DNA from: Dastarcus helophoroides
Lineage: Eukaryota; Arthropoda; Insecta; Coleoptera; Bothrideridae
DNA length: 64,000 bases
Direction of reading: 5' to 3'
Assembly: GCA_028583605.1 (NCBI GenBank)
Contig: CM053327.1
Coordinates: forward strand, 13,069,629 to 13,133,628
Shown: one piece after another, positions 48,990-61,392 of the stretch
How the letters are laid out: the number at the start of each line of letters is the position of its first letter
How positions within the stretch are numbered: the stretch's first letter is position 1
Notes under the pieces: model-generated
What the model was told of the DNA's origin: nothing
Databases searched by the model: none
What the model saw: only the letters and a program-made list of their open reading frames with translations
Program-made: the position numbers and the translations under genes

Positions 48990-49870
48990 CTGGTGTATCA
49001 TGGTACGCCTCCTATTTTGTTCTCTATAAAGATACAATTTTTAAACTTTCTGTACTTATAAAGTGTAAAATTTTGACATAAAAATAACATACCTACTGCT
49101 GTCACTTTCGCTAAAACTGATACCAACTTTTGATTTTTAAGTGGAACATCCTCTATATTATTACATTTTTGGAATACTTACAAGATTCTGAGTAAAATAC
49201 ACATAGAATAATTGATTATATAAGAATTAAAAATTTTTTTCATACCATTTTATTTTTCAACCTAGAAGGTTATGACATTCTAATCAACTCTAACCGACCA
49301 CGTTAACGCTGCAAAAATTTATGTTAAGACAACCTAGGAAGAGTCAACCTCTTAAATTTGATTTCCACAGCTATCTTATGTTCTTATTAAATGAATGTTG
49401 ATATAAATTAAAACCGTATATTTTGAATTCTTTTAGCTGTAACTTCATTTCTACTGATTTCAAAGTAAAAATAAAAATATGGTTAGATTTGCGATTAGTT
49501 ACACTTTTTCGTCGTACCACAGTACCAATATGGTGCTATTTATGAACATAAAATTACGATACTAAAACCATTTTTGTTAATTTTATCAGGTAATAAGAGA
49601 ATGAAATACCCCTTTTTTATGTGATTTGATTTTTGTTGCGTTAATGTGATCCATTAGAATTAATTAGAATGACTAATAGCCCTTTCGATTGAAAAACAAA
49701 ATAGGACTAGAAAAATTTTTAGTTCTATAAAAATCACTTATTCTAGGTGTATTACATTTAGAAAATTGTGCAAATCCCAAAAATATAATAATATACTGGG
49801 TAGTCTATTTAAAAATCACAAGTATAGCAAGTTTGAAAATATTATCTTTATAAATAAAGAAAAAATAGGA
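48990..49870. mobile_element. Foldback element, copy 2
   Basis: Same family as 41797-42811: it shares CTGATACCAACTTTTGATTT and TTTGAAAATATTATCTTTAT-type blocks in inverted arms. The ends are less well kept. Confidence 0.6.
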
Positions 49871-52087
49871 CCTAAAACTTTGACAAATCTGCTGATTTTA
49901 TCTAACCTAATTCAAGGTTGTGAGTTTTCGGTGTCAACGATCCAGTTAGGTTAATTTTATTTCAATTGGCAAAATAAATTGTACAAAAAAATTAGTTTCA
50001 TGGAATGCGTAGGCACATTAAATACTAGCAATGATTTTCTTCTTTCTGAATTCAATTGGGAAAATCAACATTAAAATTTTTGTGAACAACATAATTCGTA
50101 TCTATTCGCTAGCTAGTATGTCTTGAGTGTTACCATTTTTCTTTGTATGGCGTAACCCAATCGCTTAAAGGTCACATTTGGCGGATATGCCAGAACACCT
50201 AACTATGTAACCGATTGATGTTTTCTACATAAAAGAGAGATACATAAATTTCAAAGGTTTTCATTTGGTAGTGTTACTTGAATGTTTACATCATGTCCCT
50301 TTTGTGGATCAGCCAATTTTGTGCAATCTGCCTCTTAGTAAAACGCTTTATTATAATTAGATATTTTCTGCAAAGATACTTCCACACAACGAAATTAGAA
50401 AAAATTCATCACTGCTACCCCTTTCATCATGACCCACGCTAGCTTCTTTTACGTATCATTTTTTCAATTATTTTCCACTTTGCACTAGCTATACTCAGTC
50501 ATACCCTACACACAAATACGGGTGAAAGGTCAGTTGGTAAAATCTACCATTACAGTGGGTAATTTAAACGAAATACCAATATAAAACAACTTGGTTAAAT
50601 ATAAACATTTATAAAATTGCTATGTGTATATTATTAGATTGTTGGTTTTCTTAGTTAAATATTTGAAACTTTTCAATGTTGTTTGCTTAGCAGAAAATGT
50701 TCTGGACATGTTTGCAACATATTTCAAGAGTACATCGCTGTGACCTGTAAATATTCTTAGGCTATAATTTATTTGAGGAGTGTTTCAGTTTGTTTAACGT
50801 ACTCAGAGAAGTCATTAAAATATATTAGTCAAAATATATTAGTCATTAAGGTTTTTCAGACAAGCATTTAGTCAACACTATCTGGCACTGAATAAAATAT
50901 TTTTAGACGTATGTAGACTAGTAAGCAATAAAAACTATACAGGATAACCCACTTAAAATGTTTCACCTGAAAAAAGGGAATAAAAAGAACAAGAAAGAAA
51001 AAGTAAGACCCGCCGATTTTCTTTTCAAGTGGGACGCATAATGGTGTAAGTTTTAGGTATTTTGAAAGCTACGCTTTGGATACAGGCGTAAAATTCTTCT
51101 AACCTTTAAGTAGGCACCCTATGCTGAGCCACATTTCATCCTACTTATGACCACATACGACCCTTTAAATTTAAATTTAGATATAAACATAAAATTGCTA
51201 ATTAAAGAATAAGACAAAATATTAATGAATAAAATAATTTTATTTCATTAAATATTCAAATTGCTTAACCTTCGCTTTGATACAATAACGAAACAATTGC
51301 TCCAGTTTTCGAACAATTTTGAGTGTTATCGGAAGACATATTTCAATAATTTCTCAATTAAAAATTCATTTTGATTTTTCTTTAGTCTGTCAGTACAACA
51401 ATTGTATACACTATCGGTCTAAATTTTCATTTAAAAACTCGCCTGAAGAACTGTAAAAGCATTAAAATAAAACATTACTCAACATAGGATGTCATTTAAA
51501 ATGCTAAGGGTATTTTATTGTAAAAATTTGAAACAAAATATCTTGTTTCTGCTAGTAGATAACATTTATAAAACAATCCTAAAATTTAATTCAAACATAA
51601 AAGCTTTTTCTATGTTTAAAATAAGTATGGAAAAGTATTTATTTCGATTTTCAAATTCTAAAAAATAAGCTAACGTGTCTTAGAGTTATTTAAAAAGATA
51701 TTATTTTTTATAATTCGTTTTCTCCGTAACAAAGTACACTTTTATAGAAACTTTTGATTTTAAAATAATTTCGGCAATTATTTTCTGTTGCATTGAATTT
51801 ATACCATTTAAAGTCTCTACCCTGAACAGAAGTAAAAAAAGTTACTTAAAATTGCATATAACTGCGGAAAAATATTTCGTAAAAATATAAAAATAATAGA
51901 TTTATCTGTAGTGAGGCGGGATATAATATGTAATTTTTAATTTTGTATTTAATTTAATCACAAATATATTACACTCAAAATATTAGGAACTAATCTTCCA
52001 TAACCAAAACGCTTTTTTAACAAACTGAAACACGAATCGACCTACGTTGATACGTTACTATCTATGTTGCAACAATTCCTTTTCTAG
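49871..52087. other. Intronic DNA upstream of the loop-F exon
   Basis: AT-rich with no recognised repeat boundary or coding frame. It ends at the exon acceptor. Confidence 0.5.
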
Positions 52088-52203
52088 GTCGACTTGAGGC
52101 ACATGGATGAAAAAGTGGGCAGTAACGTGGTCGAAGTTGGTGTCGACTTGTCTGAATTTTATATGTCCGTGGAATGGGACATTTTGGAAGTACCTGCGGT
52201 CAG
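52088..52203 (+). CDS. nAChRalpha4: nAChR alpha subunit, loop-F region exon
   Basis: Extracellular-domain exon of 38 codons plus two bases. It begins VDLRHMDEK and ends SVEWDILEVPAV plus AG, the stretch between loop B and loop C of insect nAChR alpha subunits. Acceptor is TTTTCTAG and donor CAG|GTGAGT; it starts in phase 0, matching both alternative exons, and its trailing AG is completed by the A at 57836 to give Arg. The intron before it is about 28.6 kb and packed with mobile elements. The reading frame is intact and the residues fit the family well, so this part of the gene looks under constraint. Overlapping open frames on either strand here are shadows. Confidence 0.9.
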
Positions 52204-53404
52204 GTGAGTGCACTGATACATTTCCCAATGGATTTCGTGAAAATTTTAACGACGTTGGCCGGCGTCGTGTCCTTAGCGGAATTCCGAACGAAGGCCGACA
52301 TGTCCCTCGAGGTACAAAGAAACGTCACATCGGATAATTAGCTTCTGATTATTCGACAGAGAGGGTCTTAGTGGATTTTGTTGTGGAGGTTTATTCATCC
52401 TTGTAACTGGTAAAAAGTGTTTTGACAGTTTCAGTGTTTTAAAGAGTAAGCTACTAATATTGTAGAAGGAAGTATTCTTAATATGTATTTCTTTAATTTT
52501 AAATGATAAATAAAGTCGATTACAGATCAGTTGGATCAACCAAGTATCTTTTGTAACTCTAGCGCATCCGCCAATTTTAATAACGAGTTCTATGCGCCCA
52601 GTAGAGGTTTGACGATGAGCATTTCAGTACGAGAAACTCAATAGGCGAACGCTGCTTTTTTTGAAAATTAATTTTAAATTAAGTCAAAGTGAGGGTAACA
52701 ATTATCGAGCTATATTTTAATTTCAATGAGTGAGTATGTAACTGTTTGCCGTCTTTATTGATTAATTGTAGGGATATTGTAATCTTATAGGCAATGTAGG
52801 AGGTCTTTATGTTAGATCAAAGACAAGAGAGAAAGTTTCTACAATATTTCCTACACGGTAGAAACTTATATATATTAAACTACAAAGCATTGAAAACGTC
52901 TATATTACACTTCGACTATCAAACGAAACTTCTGCATTTTAAATGAAAGTGCCTTACATTAGAGATATGCGATGTTGACAAAAATTTATATTGCCATTGA
53001 TAGTCTGTAATAATCGAGCTCACAATATCGATGTTTTAAATGATAATTACAGTATGCGGGCTAATCGCATAAAACCATTACTTAAATACATCTATAACGT
53101 ATTGGATCTAGTATAATCGAGTCGAATTCGCACAATTAGGGTTGCGCACTACAGTAAATACTACAGTTTACTACAGTAAACAGTCAATATAACAAATTAA
53201 ATCATTTTTACTTATCTATGGTTTAAAGTTTTATTTAAATTTTCTTGTGTTTTAATTGAAAAATAAAAAAAATAATGATTTTTATATTCAAATTTTTTTT
53301 TACAGTCCAATCAATGGCAATATTTATGAAACTGGTGACTGTGTTAATTATGTCTCAGGTAAAAAGCATTTGTTTAATTTGGGTTTTAAAACAAATTATA
53401 TTTG
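52204..53404. other. Intron, first part
   Basis: A GC-richer 130 bp follows the donor (52210-52340), with no motif recognised. A short triplicate ACTACAGTAAA-like tract lies at 53149-53182. Confidence 0.45.
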
Positions 53405-56340
53405 CATTCCCATTAGACTTAAACGCCATCTACTTCTATCTTCTGCATCTTCGTCTTCAATCTGTCTGCTTTTCATGGCTTTTCTCATTCCTTTATTTTA
53501 TGATCGTCTCGGACGTCCCCTTCTCCGTTTTGCTGTGGGTTTTCATTTGAGTAGTATTCGATGTAGTCATCTTTGTTTATCGGTTCAAAGTCCCTACGTG
53601 TCCGAACCATTTTAGCCCTCTTTTTTCCACTCTATCTACGATGGTTTTCCTTGCGTTCATTATATTTCGAATGTCCTTGTTCTTTTTTCTTTTTAATGGT
53701 GACATTCTAGCGCTTTTTCTTAGATAATCCATCTCAATCGTGTTGAGCCTTTTCTTCCACTCCGCATTAAGGGTCCAAATTTCAGTTCCATGCAGTAGTA
53801 CTGGTTTCACTAGCGTTTTACCCATTCGAACTTTTGTTTGCTTAGATATGTTTTTATCCCACCATACTGGATTGAGTGTTTCTAAGATATTTCTACTCTT
53901 TTCTATTTGGTTTTTAGTTTCTGCATGTCCTGTCCCTTCTTTAGTGATGGTAACTTCTAAGTTTCTAGTTTTTTTCTACTTGTTTAATGATTGAGTTGTC
54001 ATTAACCATGATTTTAAATTTAGTGTCCGAATTTAATACTAGGTATTTAGTTTTACTAATATTAATATTGAGTCCCTATTCACTGTAGATGTTGTATAAC
54101 CCTCTGAGCATAAATTTCAAGTCATAAGCATCTTGGACTATTAACATTTCATCATCAGCACAGTTAATGTTAAAGAGAAACTCATCTTCCACTTAAATAT
54201 TTATTTGTTTACATCTGCGTTTCAACTCTTTTAGTGCTATTTCTAAATATATGTTAAACAATAAAGGAGAAAGAGAGAATCCTTGACGTTATTCTTTAGT
54301 TGGTTCAATCGCAGGTGGTAATGCCTTTTCATTTTTCCCATAAGCCTTATTGTCTTTATAAAATTTCTAAATTATTCTGATTATTCGCGGGTCCGTAACC
54401 GCCAATTTTAGTGTGTCCCATAATTTCATCCGGGAATTAAGTCATAAGCTTTTTTAACATCTATGAGCACTAAATGGATTTCTTCGAAATATTCGTTTTC
54501 TTTTCTGCAATTTGTTGCACTAGAAATAAATTGTCCACACATGACCGGCGGCTCTAAATCCACTCTGAACTTTATTTATTATGTGTCCTATATTTTTTTG
54601 TATTTTCAGTTTAATCACTCTACCAAATAATCTACTCAACGTGCCATTAACACTTAGTCCCCTGTAGTTTTAAGGTTCGGAGCGCTTGCCTTTTTTAAAT
54701 ATTAAAACTAAGTATGCCGTTTTCCATGCATGCGGTAGTCGATTTTCTCCTAAGGACATATTTATTAAATTAGTAATTTGATCCGATAGGATGTTTTCAC
54801 CATATTTGAGAATTTTGTTCATGATTTCTCCCGGTCGTAGAACTCTGTGGTTTTTCATATCTTTTATGGCTTGAGCAACTTCCTGTCTTGTAATTCTTAA
54901 ATTTTTATCTCTGGATCTTCCCTCTTCTTGTTGTACATCAGCCCTAAGGTCCTTATATTCTTCTCGGGTTTCTACTAATAATGATTCATTGTATGTTGTT
55001 CAGTTCCTCACACTTATTAGGTTTCTATTTTTTTTATCACTGTTAGTCTTTCTTGATTTGAGACATTTCCATGCTTTCTTTAATGGAAATCCTCCTATTT
55101 TGCTTTCTATTTAAGCACATTTACATCTTCATTCTTGTCTGTTTTTATACGTCTTCTCATCTCCCTTTAGATTTCTTTATACTTGACTCTATTCCTCTAA
55201 GTTCGTTGGCTTGGCCAGTTTTTGTATGCTTTTTTCTTTTCTTTTACTAACATCCCTAATTCTTCTGCACATCCATTTACTGTTACTTTCTCCTTTTATT
55301 TCTTTTCTCCTTCAATCCAATAGCTTCCTTTGCGACTTGGTGTATTGCTTTTATAATTCTTTTCATGTTATCATATCATCTTGTGTAATCGATTTCCTTT
55401 AGTTTTTTTTCCAGTCTTCTTCTATACAGTGATTCTAATACTTTTCTTGTTTAACAGATGCACTGATAATTAATTTTTGACTTTACCAGATGATGCCCTC
55501 ATTCCACAATTAGCACCTCGCTTAACAGATACATTTGTTATTATTTCTGTGCTCGTTTGTCCTTGTTAGCATGAAGTGTATTATAGATTTTTAAATAGGA
55601 GAAGGTCTTTCTTCAACTGTATTGGTGTATCTTCTTGTGTTGGAAAAAAGGTGTTGTTTATTTTTAGGTCATATTAGTTTACAGAGTTCAATAACTCTAT
55701 CTTCGTTGTTATTTGTTTGAGAGTCTCCATAATTTCCCCACAACTTCGTCATTATCTCTAGTACGCACTTTTTCCATTAAAGGTCTCCTGCTAAGATTAG
55801 AGATTGTATCCTTCTACCTTTTCTCTAATTGTTCACTAAGACACCAGTAGAATTTGTCCTTTTCCTAATGGTGAAGAGTCTTCTGTTGAAGCGCCTATAT
55901 TGCTATTAGGCTTATGTCCCTTTCATATCGTTTGATAGTAACTTTAACAATTTTTTCACTAATATAGTTGACCTTCAATTATGTTTTGTGGGATTATCTT
56001 TCTAATTATGATAGAAACTCCTGCTTTACTTCTTTCGTGTTTATTTACTTCGGACCATATATCCCTTTAACTTCTTTGTTTCTTGTTCTTTCGTTTTAGA
56101 TTTGAATAAGCATATCACGTCAAAGTTGAATCTTATAATTTTTCCTATTAGTTCTTTCTTTTTTGTTTAGATAATTTGTATGTTCCAGTTACCGATAATC
56201 AAATTCCTTTTTCGTATCCATTGTCGTTCTTTGTTGTGTCTGTCTATATTCCGAGGTTTAGTGTTTGGTTTTTTAGCATTTTTTTTTTTCGAGTGTCCAG
56301 AGTTCTGGTCTGACGTCTCAAACCCCATATCTAAAGGGCC
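53405..56340 (-). pseudogene. LINE relic with APE endonuclease, RT and C-terminal segments
   Basis: Nearly 3 kb on the - strand, heavily interrupted by stops. The 5' end is at higher coordinates: endonuclease-like fragments (about 56250-55450, including an FFQHKKIHQYS piece), RPGEIMNKILKYGENILSDQ (54670-54858), AWKTAYLVLIFKKGKRSEP, a decayed RT core with an ADDEMLIVQD-like piece near 54150, then LVKPVLLHGTEIWTLNAEWK (53577-53825), RLNTIEMDYLRKSARMS, KRGLKWFGHV and RRRGRPRRS. The order matches APE-type LINEs. It lies in the intron between the loop-F and loop-C exons, antisense to the receptor. Domain calls in the endonuclease part are weak. Confidence 0.75.
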
Positions 56341-57835
56341 AAGATTTTCTGTTTAATGTACTTCCTTAGCCAATATGCTTCCATTTTGGGGCATCAAAGA
56401 TTCGCGTTTCACCCTCTTTCGTATGCTACATAACGTAGACCCACTGTACGCCATGCATAGTCCAGGGAGCACGCGACATTAATTCTACGTGAACGTGGAA
56501 ATAGGATTTGTTGGCAGATCTGAGTTTAAAAATCGCATTCATACGCAATTTCCAATAAGTCGATGACTAACACAATTTAGGAGATCGCCTCGGATCGTGC
56601 TAAAATTTTTGATTCTAACCGCAATAATTGCATTGCTTGTGTTTTGATACACCTGGGCTAACTTCAAACCTATTCATCTAAATAAAATAATGTTAAAGAC
56701 AAAGATATGCTAGGGCTAAATCCAGTTTCTTATTTTAAAAAATCAATACTTTATAGATCGGAAAGCCTTGGAATGCATTTTCTTCTTAACAACAACAATT
56801 ACAATATCGAAAAAACCTACAGTTTTTTGATAATCTGTAACCCAATATCTACTAATCCTATTAGAATTCAAATTTTATCTTTAAGAATATAGAAGAACGG
56901 GGAGGGGAAGGTCATTTTTTATGATTTTGAGCTGTATCTTTAGGACCATTGGACCAAAAATTATTAAAAAAATATTTACATATCCTTAAAGGTCGTTCTT
57001 TTAAATGATGCTTCACATGATATATTAACTAAACCTTGATTTTTCGATGACCAAATTAACCCTCCATTTTAATATTCTATGGTATATCTATTTTCTTGAT
57101 TGGTGGCCTTTGCGTGTGCCATCGAAAAGTAACGCTCTGCAAAATTTTAAAATTACTACATTACATAGTTTTCAAAAAAAATTTATTTTGGCAGGCGAAT
57201 CGACACAAGACTGAGAATATAAGGGTCTTTAATTAATACACGGAATGTAATAAAGTTAGTGTTAGCTGTCTCATTCTCAAAAATCCAAGCAGTTAAAATT
57301 TTGAAAATATTTTCCTATGTTTCGAAATATTAAAAATTGATCAAGTTGAAATGTGGGCACAAAAAGTTACCTCTTAAGCCAAAATAATTCAAAATGCCTA
57401 CACGTGATCTACTTATAAAATGATTGACAAGTGCAGTGACCAAAGAATCACATCTAGAAGGAATTTTCGTAAATTCATAAGCAATTAATGCTCCACAATA
57501 ACATTGCCATAGTGAAAAGTGCCACTTTCTATGCGAGAGCATGCATTATTCAACCTACGAACGAACAGTCGATTGGGGCGAATCGCTTTAACCTCCACAA
57601 AAGGTGGGTAAAAAGCGGGGCGTGGCAGCGAGATAACAGCATCGAAGTAATTTATTTTAACTTTAACTTAATTCCAGTTTATTTTCTTAGACAAAGCTTC
57701 AATTATCCGCTTACGTTCTTTCCACGCTAATCCATGGTGCTGCACTCGTTTAAAAACGGCGATATCCAAGCGAAGATTTGGCGGATGCGCTCGACGAAAT
57801 CGAACGTGACTGATGAATTATTGGTTTCGTTTCAG
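56341..57835. other. Intron, last part before the loop-C exon
   Basis: No element recognised. GC-richer patches at 56400-56620 and 57560-57830. Confidence 0.45.
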
Positions 57836-58005
57836 AAATGAAAAATTCTACACTTGCTGTGATGAACCATATTTAGATATTACCTTCAATATAACAATGA
57901 GGAGAAAAACTTTATTTTACACGGTGAAACATCATCATACCGTGCATGGGCATATCCTTTTTGACTGTTCTGACGTTTTATCTGCCATCTGATAGCGGAG
58001 AGAAG
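57836..58005 (+). CDS. nAChRalpha4: nAChR alpha subunit, loop C and TM1 exon, with a 1-base insertion
   Basis: This exon starts with the base completing the Arg codon, then [17 protein letters not shown]. The adjacent cysteines (YTCC, codons 5-8) define an alpha subunit and form the tip of ligand-binding loop [11 protein letters not shown] leads into TM1. At 57927-57929 the run AAA has one base too many: upstream the frame reads FYTV, and downstream the expected TM1 ([11 protein letters not shown], then YLPSDSGEK) is read only in the next frame. As written, translation reaches a stop before the exon end. Length supports this: 170 nt is one more than the 169 needed to join phase 0 at 58338. 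Acceptor TTTCGTTTCAG and donor AAG|GTAAGA are good. The cause is either an assembly/homopolymer error or a real frameshift; the sequence alone cannot decide. Confidence 0.85.
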
Positions 58006-58337
58006 GTAAGATATTTTCCTCTTACGTACGATTAGTAAAATACGCCTTGGAAAACTTTCTCGTTTCATATAAAACTTTGGAAATTTTACGACAATACTAG
58101 AAACTTTTCCTTGTCCCAAATTGAATTATAGAACGTTTTCCTATTTATTAGGAAGTTTGGCGATAGTTTTCGCTTTGTTTTCAAAATCAAACTTTACTAC
58201 TTAAGGGGTGCCGCATAGTAGAAAAGACAAAGGAGGTACATACACCTCTGGCTTCTGATTTGCGACAGCCCAAGGTGCAATTGGTTTTATTAAAGTGATA
58301 CTATTGAGGTAACTTATTGTTTCTTTTTTTATTTCAG
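58006..58337 (+). other. Short intron between the TM1 and TM2 exons
   Basis: 332 bp, GTAAGA...TTTCAG. Confidence 0.8.
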
Positions 58338-58475
58338 GTGACATTGTCGATCTCCATCCTCATTAGCCTCCATGTGTTCTTTTTGCTAGTAGTCGAGATA
58401 ATTCCGCCGACGTCTCTCGTTGTACCACTGTTGGGAAAATATTTGATATTTGCTAATGATACTCGTATCAATAAG
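58338..58475 (+). CDS. nAChRalpha4: nAChR alpha subunit, TM2 pore and start of TM3, with a 1-base insertion
   Basis: The exon begins [15 protein letters not shown], the channel-lining TM2, then [16 protein letters not shown] and the start of TM3. The cation-filter Glu at -1' is the last-but-one codon of the preceding exon (GEK). Residue 9', nearly always Leu in the family, is Ile, and 12', usually Thr, is His. At 58455-58456 an extra A shifts the frame: LIFA is read before it and MILVSI only after its removal, where the trailing AG joins C at 59740 to make Ser. Length is 138 nt against 137 needed for phase agreement. The AATAAG|GTAAAT donor and TTATTTCAG acceptor are fine. This is the second single-base insertion in consecutive exons, so local assembly quality or pseudogenisation must be considered. 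Confidence 0.84.
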
Positions 58476-59739
58476 GTAAATTTGGCTCAAATTTTGAACC
58501 TCATATAGTTCAGGCTTTGAAGCGATGTAGTAGGTACACTTTGTTTTATATTTTTTTTACACGAAGTTTGCTTGGGAAAACTTACAATCATACGTACTTT
58601 TTAGCAAACTGCTGATTGCTCTAAATGGGTACAACTTTTATACTAATTTTTGATCCATTTGATTTTGTTGAAATAATGCTTTAAAAGAAGCATTTATTCC
58701 TAGAACGACTGCAATGTTTTTAGTAACTTCATTTGAATTTTCGAAATAATCTATTTTTCAAGCAGATGTTGTTGCTTAAGTGGCTTTTGTAAGTCCAAAA
58801 TAATTTAATAGGTTCTGAAGATGAAAATGCAGATTAGTTGTACTACTTTGGAATGATTCTTCTGTATAAGGAATTTCAGAGTTTAAAGATTCGTGCACAG
58901 TGAACATAAATAGGTAATTAAGCAGCAACACCATTTTTGAGCAAAATAAAAAAATTAATTCTCCACTGTTCTACTGAAGACATTGTTTCTTACATACGTG
59001 CAAAACTAAAGTTTTGATTAAATTGAAAAACACACATAAAGGTGGATAAAATCAGTGGCTTATTTCTAAGGAACGGTGAAAAATGCAACACATCATCCAT
59101 GGTTCTTTCTAAACCAGCGCTATTCGTAATTGTAAAAAAGTGTGGATTTAATTCGCTGGTAAGTTGCATAAAGGACAGATGCGATTAAAACGGCTCGAAT
59201 TGCGTTAGACTTACAAGGCAATTGCCTGAAATTATTTCGGGCTGAACTTATCTTGTATTCATTGGCAGTTTTGGTGCGTTCAAAGTAAACCCCAAATTTA
59301 CTGAGCAAATTTGTGCGCTGAGGTGCCCTTTAATTAGAATATTGACGAAATATGGCCGCTCTTTTAATTAAAGCGTGCTAATGAAGAGGACACCTTTGTA
59401 TTTGTTTAATTACGTTACGCTGCCATAGGTTTTTAATTGCAGAAAATTAATTTAACACAACGAATTATTTAATTATGTTATATTCAAATAATATCACCGT
59501 TTTGTTTTTGAAAGTAACACGTTTGATATAAAATAAATTATGTAGATTTCTATAGATCTAACCCTACTCAAATAATATGTTTGTGTATTCTATTGATAGT
59601 ACAATCATAAATTTTAGATAAATAGATTATAACATAGCCAACAAAAATGATGCAAAAATATGAATTCCTACCAATATTCCAACTACGAATACAAACTTAA
59701 ATAAAAAACTTTAAAATAATGCTGATGTTTTGTTTTCAG
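58476..59739 (+). other. Intron between the TM2 and TM3 exons
   Basis: 1264 bp; no element recognised. Confidence 0.7.
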
Positions 59740-59886
59740 CATTTGCGTAACAGTCGTTGTCTTAAACGTACATTTTCGATCACCACAAACGCACAAGATG
59801 TCACCTTGGGTGAAAAGGGTATTCATTCACATACTGCCCAGACTGCTTGTGATGAGGAGGCCTCAATACGTCTTCGAAACCAGAAG
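59740..59886 (+). CDS. nAChRalpha4: nAChR alpha subunit, TM3 end and start of cytoplasmic loop
   Basis: Intact exon of 147 nt: one base completing Ser, 48 codons, and two bases (AG) left over. It encodes [15 protein letters not shown], the end of TM3, then [19 protein letters not shown] and [11 protein letters not shown], the conserved membrane-proximal amphipathic helix (MX) and start of the large cytoplasmic loop. Acceptor is TGTTTTCAG and donor AAG|GTAACC. The intron that follows is only 96 bp. The frame is clean across the whole exon, unlike the two exons before it, which argues that the gene is not simply decayed. Confidence 0.9.
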
Positions 59887-59982
59887 GTAACCCTAATAAT
59901 ATAAATTATCTTTTTTTGCGGCCGCTTGCGCCGGAATTTTAACTACATCTTGTCGCCTTCAAATGACGACTTTTATTTTCAG

Positions 59983-60129
59983 TCGATTCTTATCAAATCG
60001 TTTTATTATAACAAGCCGAGAGATATCGACCTGCTTGTATCCTTATCACACGACGATGCAAAGAGACGAGACGATTCCCAAGAGACGGTATCCCAGTAGA
60101 ACGCCTTCTAAAGAGGATTTGTCCCCAAG
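59983..60129 (+). CDS. nAChRalpha4: nAChR alpha subunit, cytoplasmic loop exon 1
   Basis: A 147-nt exon inside the TM3-TM4 cytoplasmic loop. T completes a Ser codon from the previous exon, then RFLSNRFIITSREISTCLY continues to YPSRTPSKEDLSP, ending with AG. The loop is basic and Ser/Thr-rich, including candidate phosphorylation contexts such as SRTPSKED. Acceptor is TTTATTTTCAG and donor AAG|GTACGT. The phase matches the exons on both sides. Family assignment rests on position and phase more than on strong motifs, because this loop diverges between subunits. Confidence 0.82.
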
Positions 60130-61163
60130 GTACGTGGCCCAATTTTGCGCAATTTGCGTTCGTATCTAGGAAATTTAATAACTTGAAATTTATTTTCGAC
60201 CCGAGATGGAACTGGACGTGAATGCTCCGCTTATGGCGAAGGATTTTAATTACGACGTACTACATTAAATGCATACGACGGGGTAACTTTTGGAAAGATA
60301 TCAGTTATATTTTGCTAATGGTGCGTTCGTTGACGTTTTTCTTAGGAAACACACTCCAGATTGCAATTTATCAGCTCATGTGGAAGTACGATCGAAAGAA
60401 ATAAGACTGACATCCAATTTTTTACATTGATTTTTGAAACTAAAAACCTTGAATATAAACAGTGTTTTAAAACACTAATAAGCTTTTGATGAGCAACAAA
60501 ATTTTCAGGTTTGAAGGATTTTCTAAGAGCATATTTTTCGGATTAAAAAAGCTTTCACGAGAGAAAAATGTTCCAAGGTGGAAACTTTCCAATATTAATT
60601 TTTAAGAACTATGGGGTTTTCTAAGGCCAGAGTTTTCTTAGACACCCAGAAGTTTTTCATGACTGGGACGCTGACTAGTGATCTACGACTGTGAAGTTTT
60701 CTAACACTGAAATGCTTTGTAGTTCATTGAAAATTCAGAAATGAAGCAATTTCAAAGACGAAAGAAGTTTCAAAGACTTAAAATTATTTAAAGCCTGAAA
60801 GTGTTAAAAAATTTTAAGAATTTCTAGGACTAAAGGCTGCGAATATTGCAAACATTTTTGCAGAAAAAAATGTTATTAGCCTAAGAATTTTTTTCTGACT
60901 GGAATTTACTAAAAACTAGAAATTTTCTTGAAGTAAACTATTTCAAAATTTTATTATAAGGCTAAGAGATTTTCTAAAAATAAAATTTTTCTAAAATATT
61001 AAAAAGTTTACCAGCACCGAAATTTTATAATAGAACACAAGAGTTATTTATTGTAGAAGTGCGAAGTTTTCCAAAACTTAAAAATTGCCTTAACCAAAAA
61101 TTTTCTAGTAGTGGAAAATTTACTACATTGCTAACAGAACTTGTAATTTTTTGCCGGAAACAG
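60130..61163 (+). repeat. Intron with degenerate short-period repeat
   Basis: From about 60430 the intron is made of loosely repeated GAAATTTTCTAAGACT-like blocks (e.g. 60613, 60688, 60966), too diverged to define an exact unit. Confidence 0.45.
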
Positions 61164-61392
61164 TTTAGCGGATGGAGGTCCCTTTGGAGGAAGTTGTCAG
61201 ATTCATGGTCCAGTAGCTCTTCCACATCAAGACACCGAGGAGTTCTCCGTGGACGACGATGCCGAGATCAAAAGCCCTATTCTTATGAATCCGGGTTTTT
61301 CGCACTCCAAATGTCCCCCGGAAATCCATAAGTCTTGCTTTTGTGTTCGCTTTATAGCAGAACACACTAAAATGCTAGAAGACTCAACAAAG
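61164..61392 (+). CDS. nAChRalpha4: nAChR alpha subunit, cytoplasmic loop exon 2 (MA helix)
   Basis: A 229-nt exon: one base completes a Ser, then 76 codons beginning LADGGPFGGSCQIHGPVA, passing an acidic patch (EEFSVDDDAEIKSP) and ending CVRFIAEHTKMLEDSTK, the start of the MA helix that precedes TM4. It ends in phase 0. I chose the CAG acceptor at 61161-61163 over the TAG six bases downstream because only the former restores the phase (AG|T). Donor is AAG|GTAAGC. The final exon (rest of MA, TM4, C-terminus, stop) was not found before 64000, so the gene continues past the window. Confidence 0.86.

Noticed and set aside
53256..55402. Hydrophobic + strand frames (91-119 and 63 codons)
   Set aside because: They are antisense to the LINE relic; T-rich complement gives apparent membrane segments.
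61170..61365. TAG at 61169-61170 as exon acceptor
   Set aside because: It would break the codon phase with the preceding exon; CAG at 61163 keeps it.
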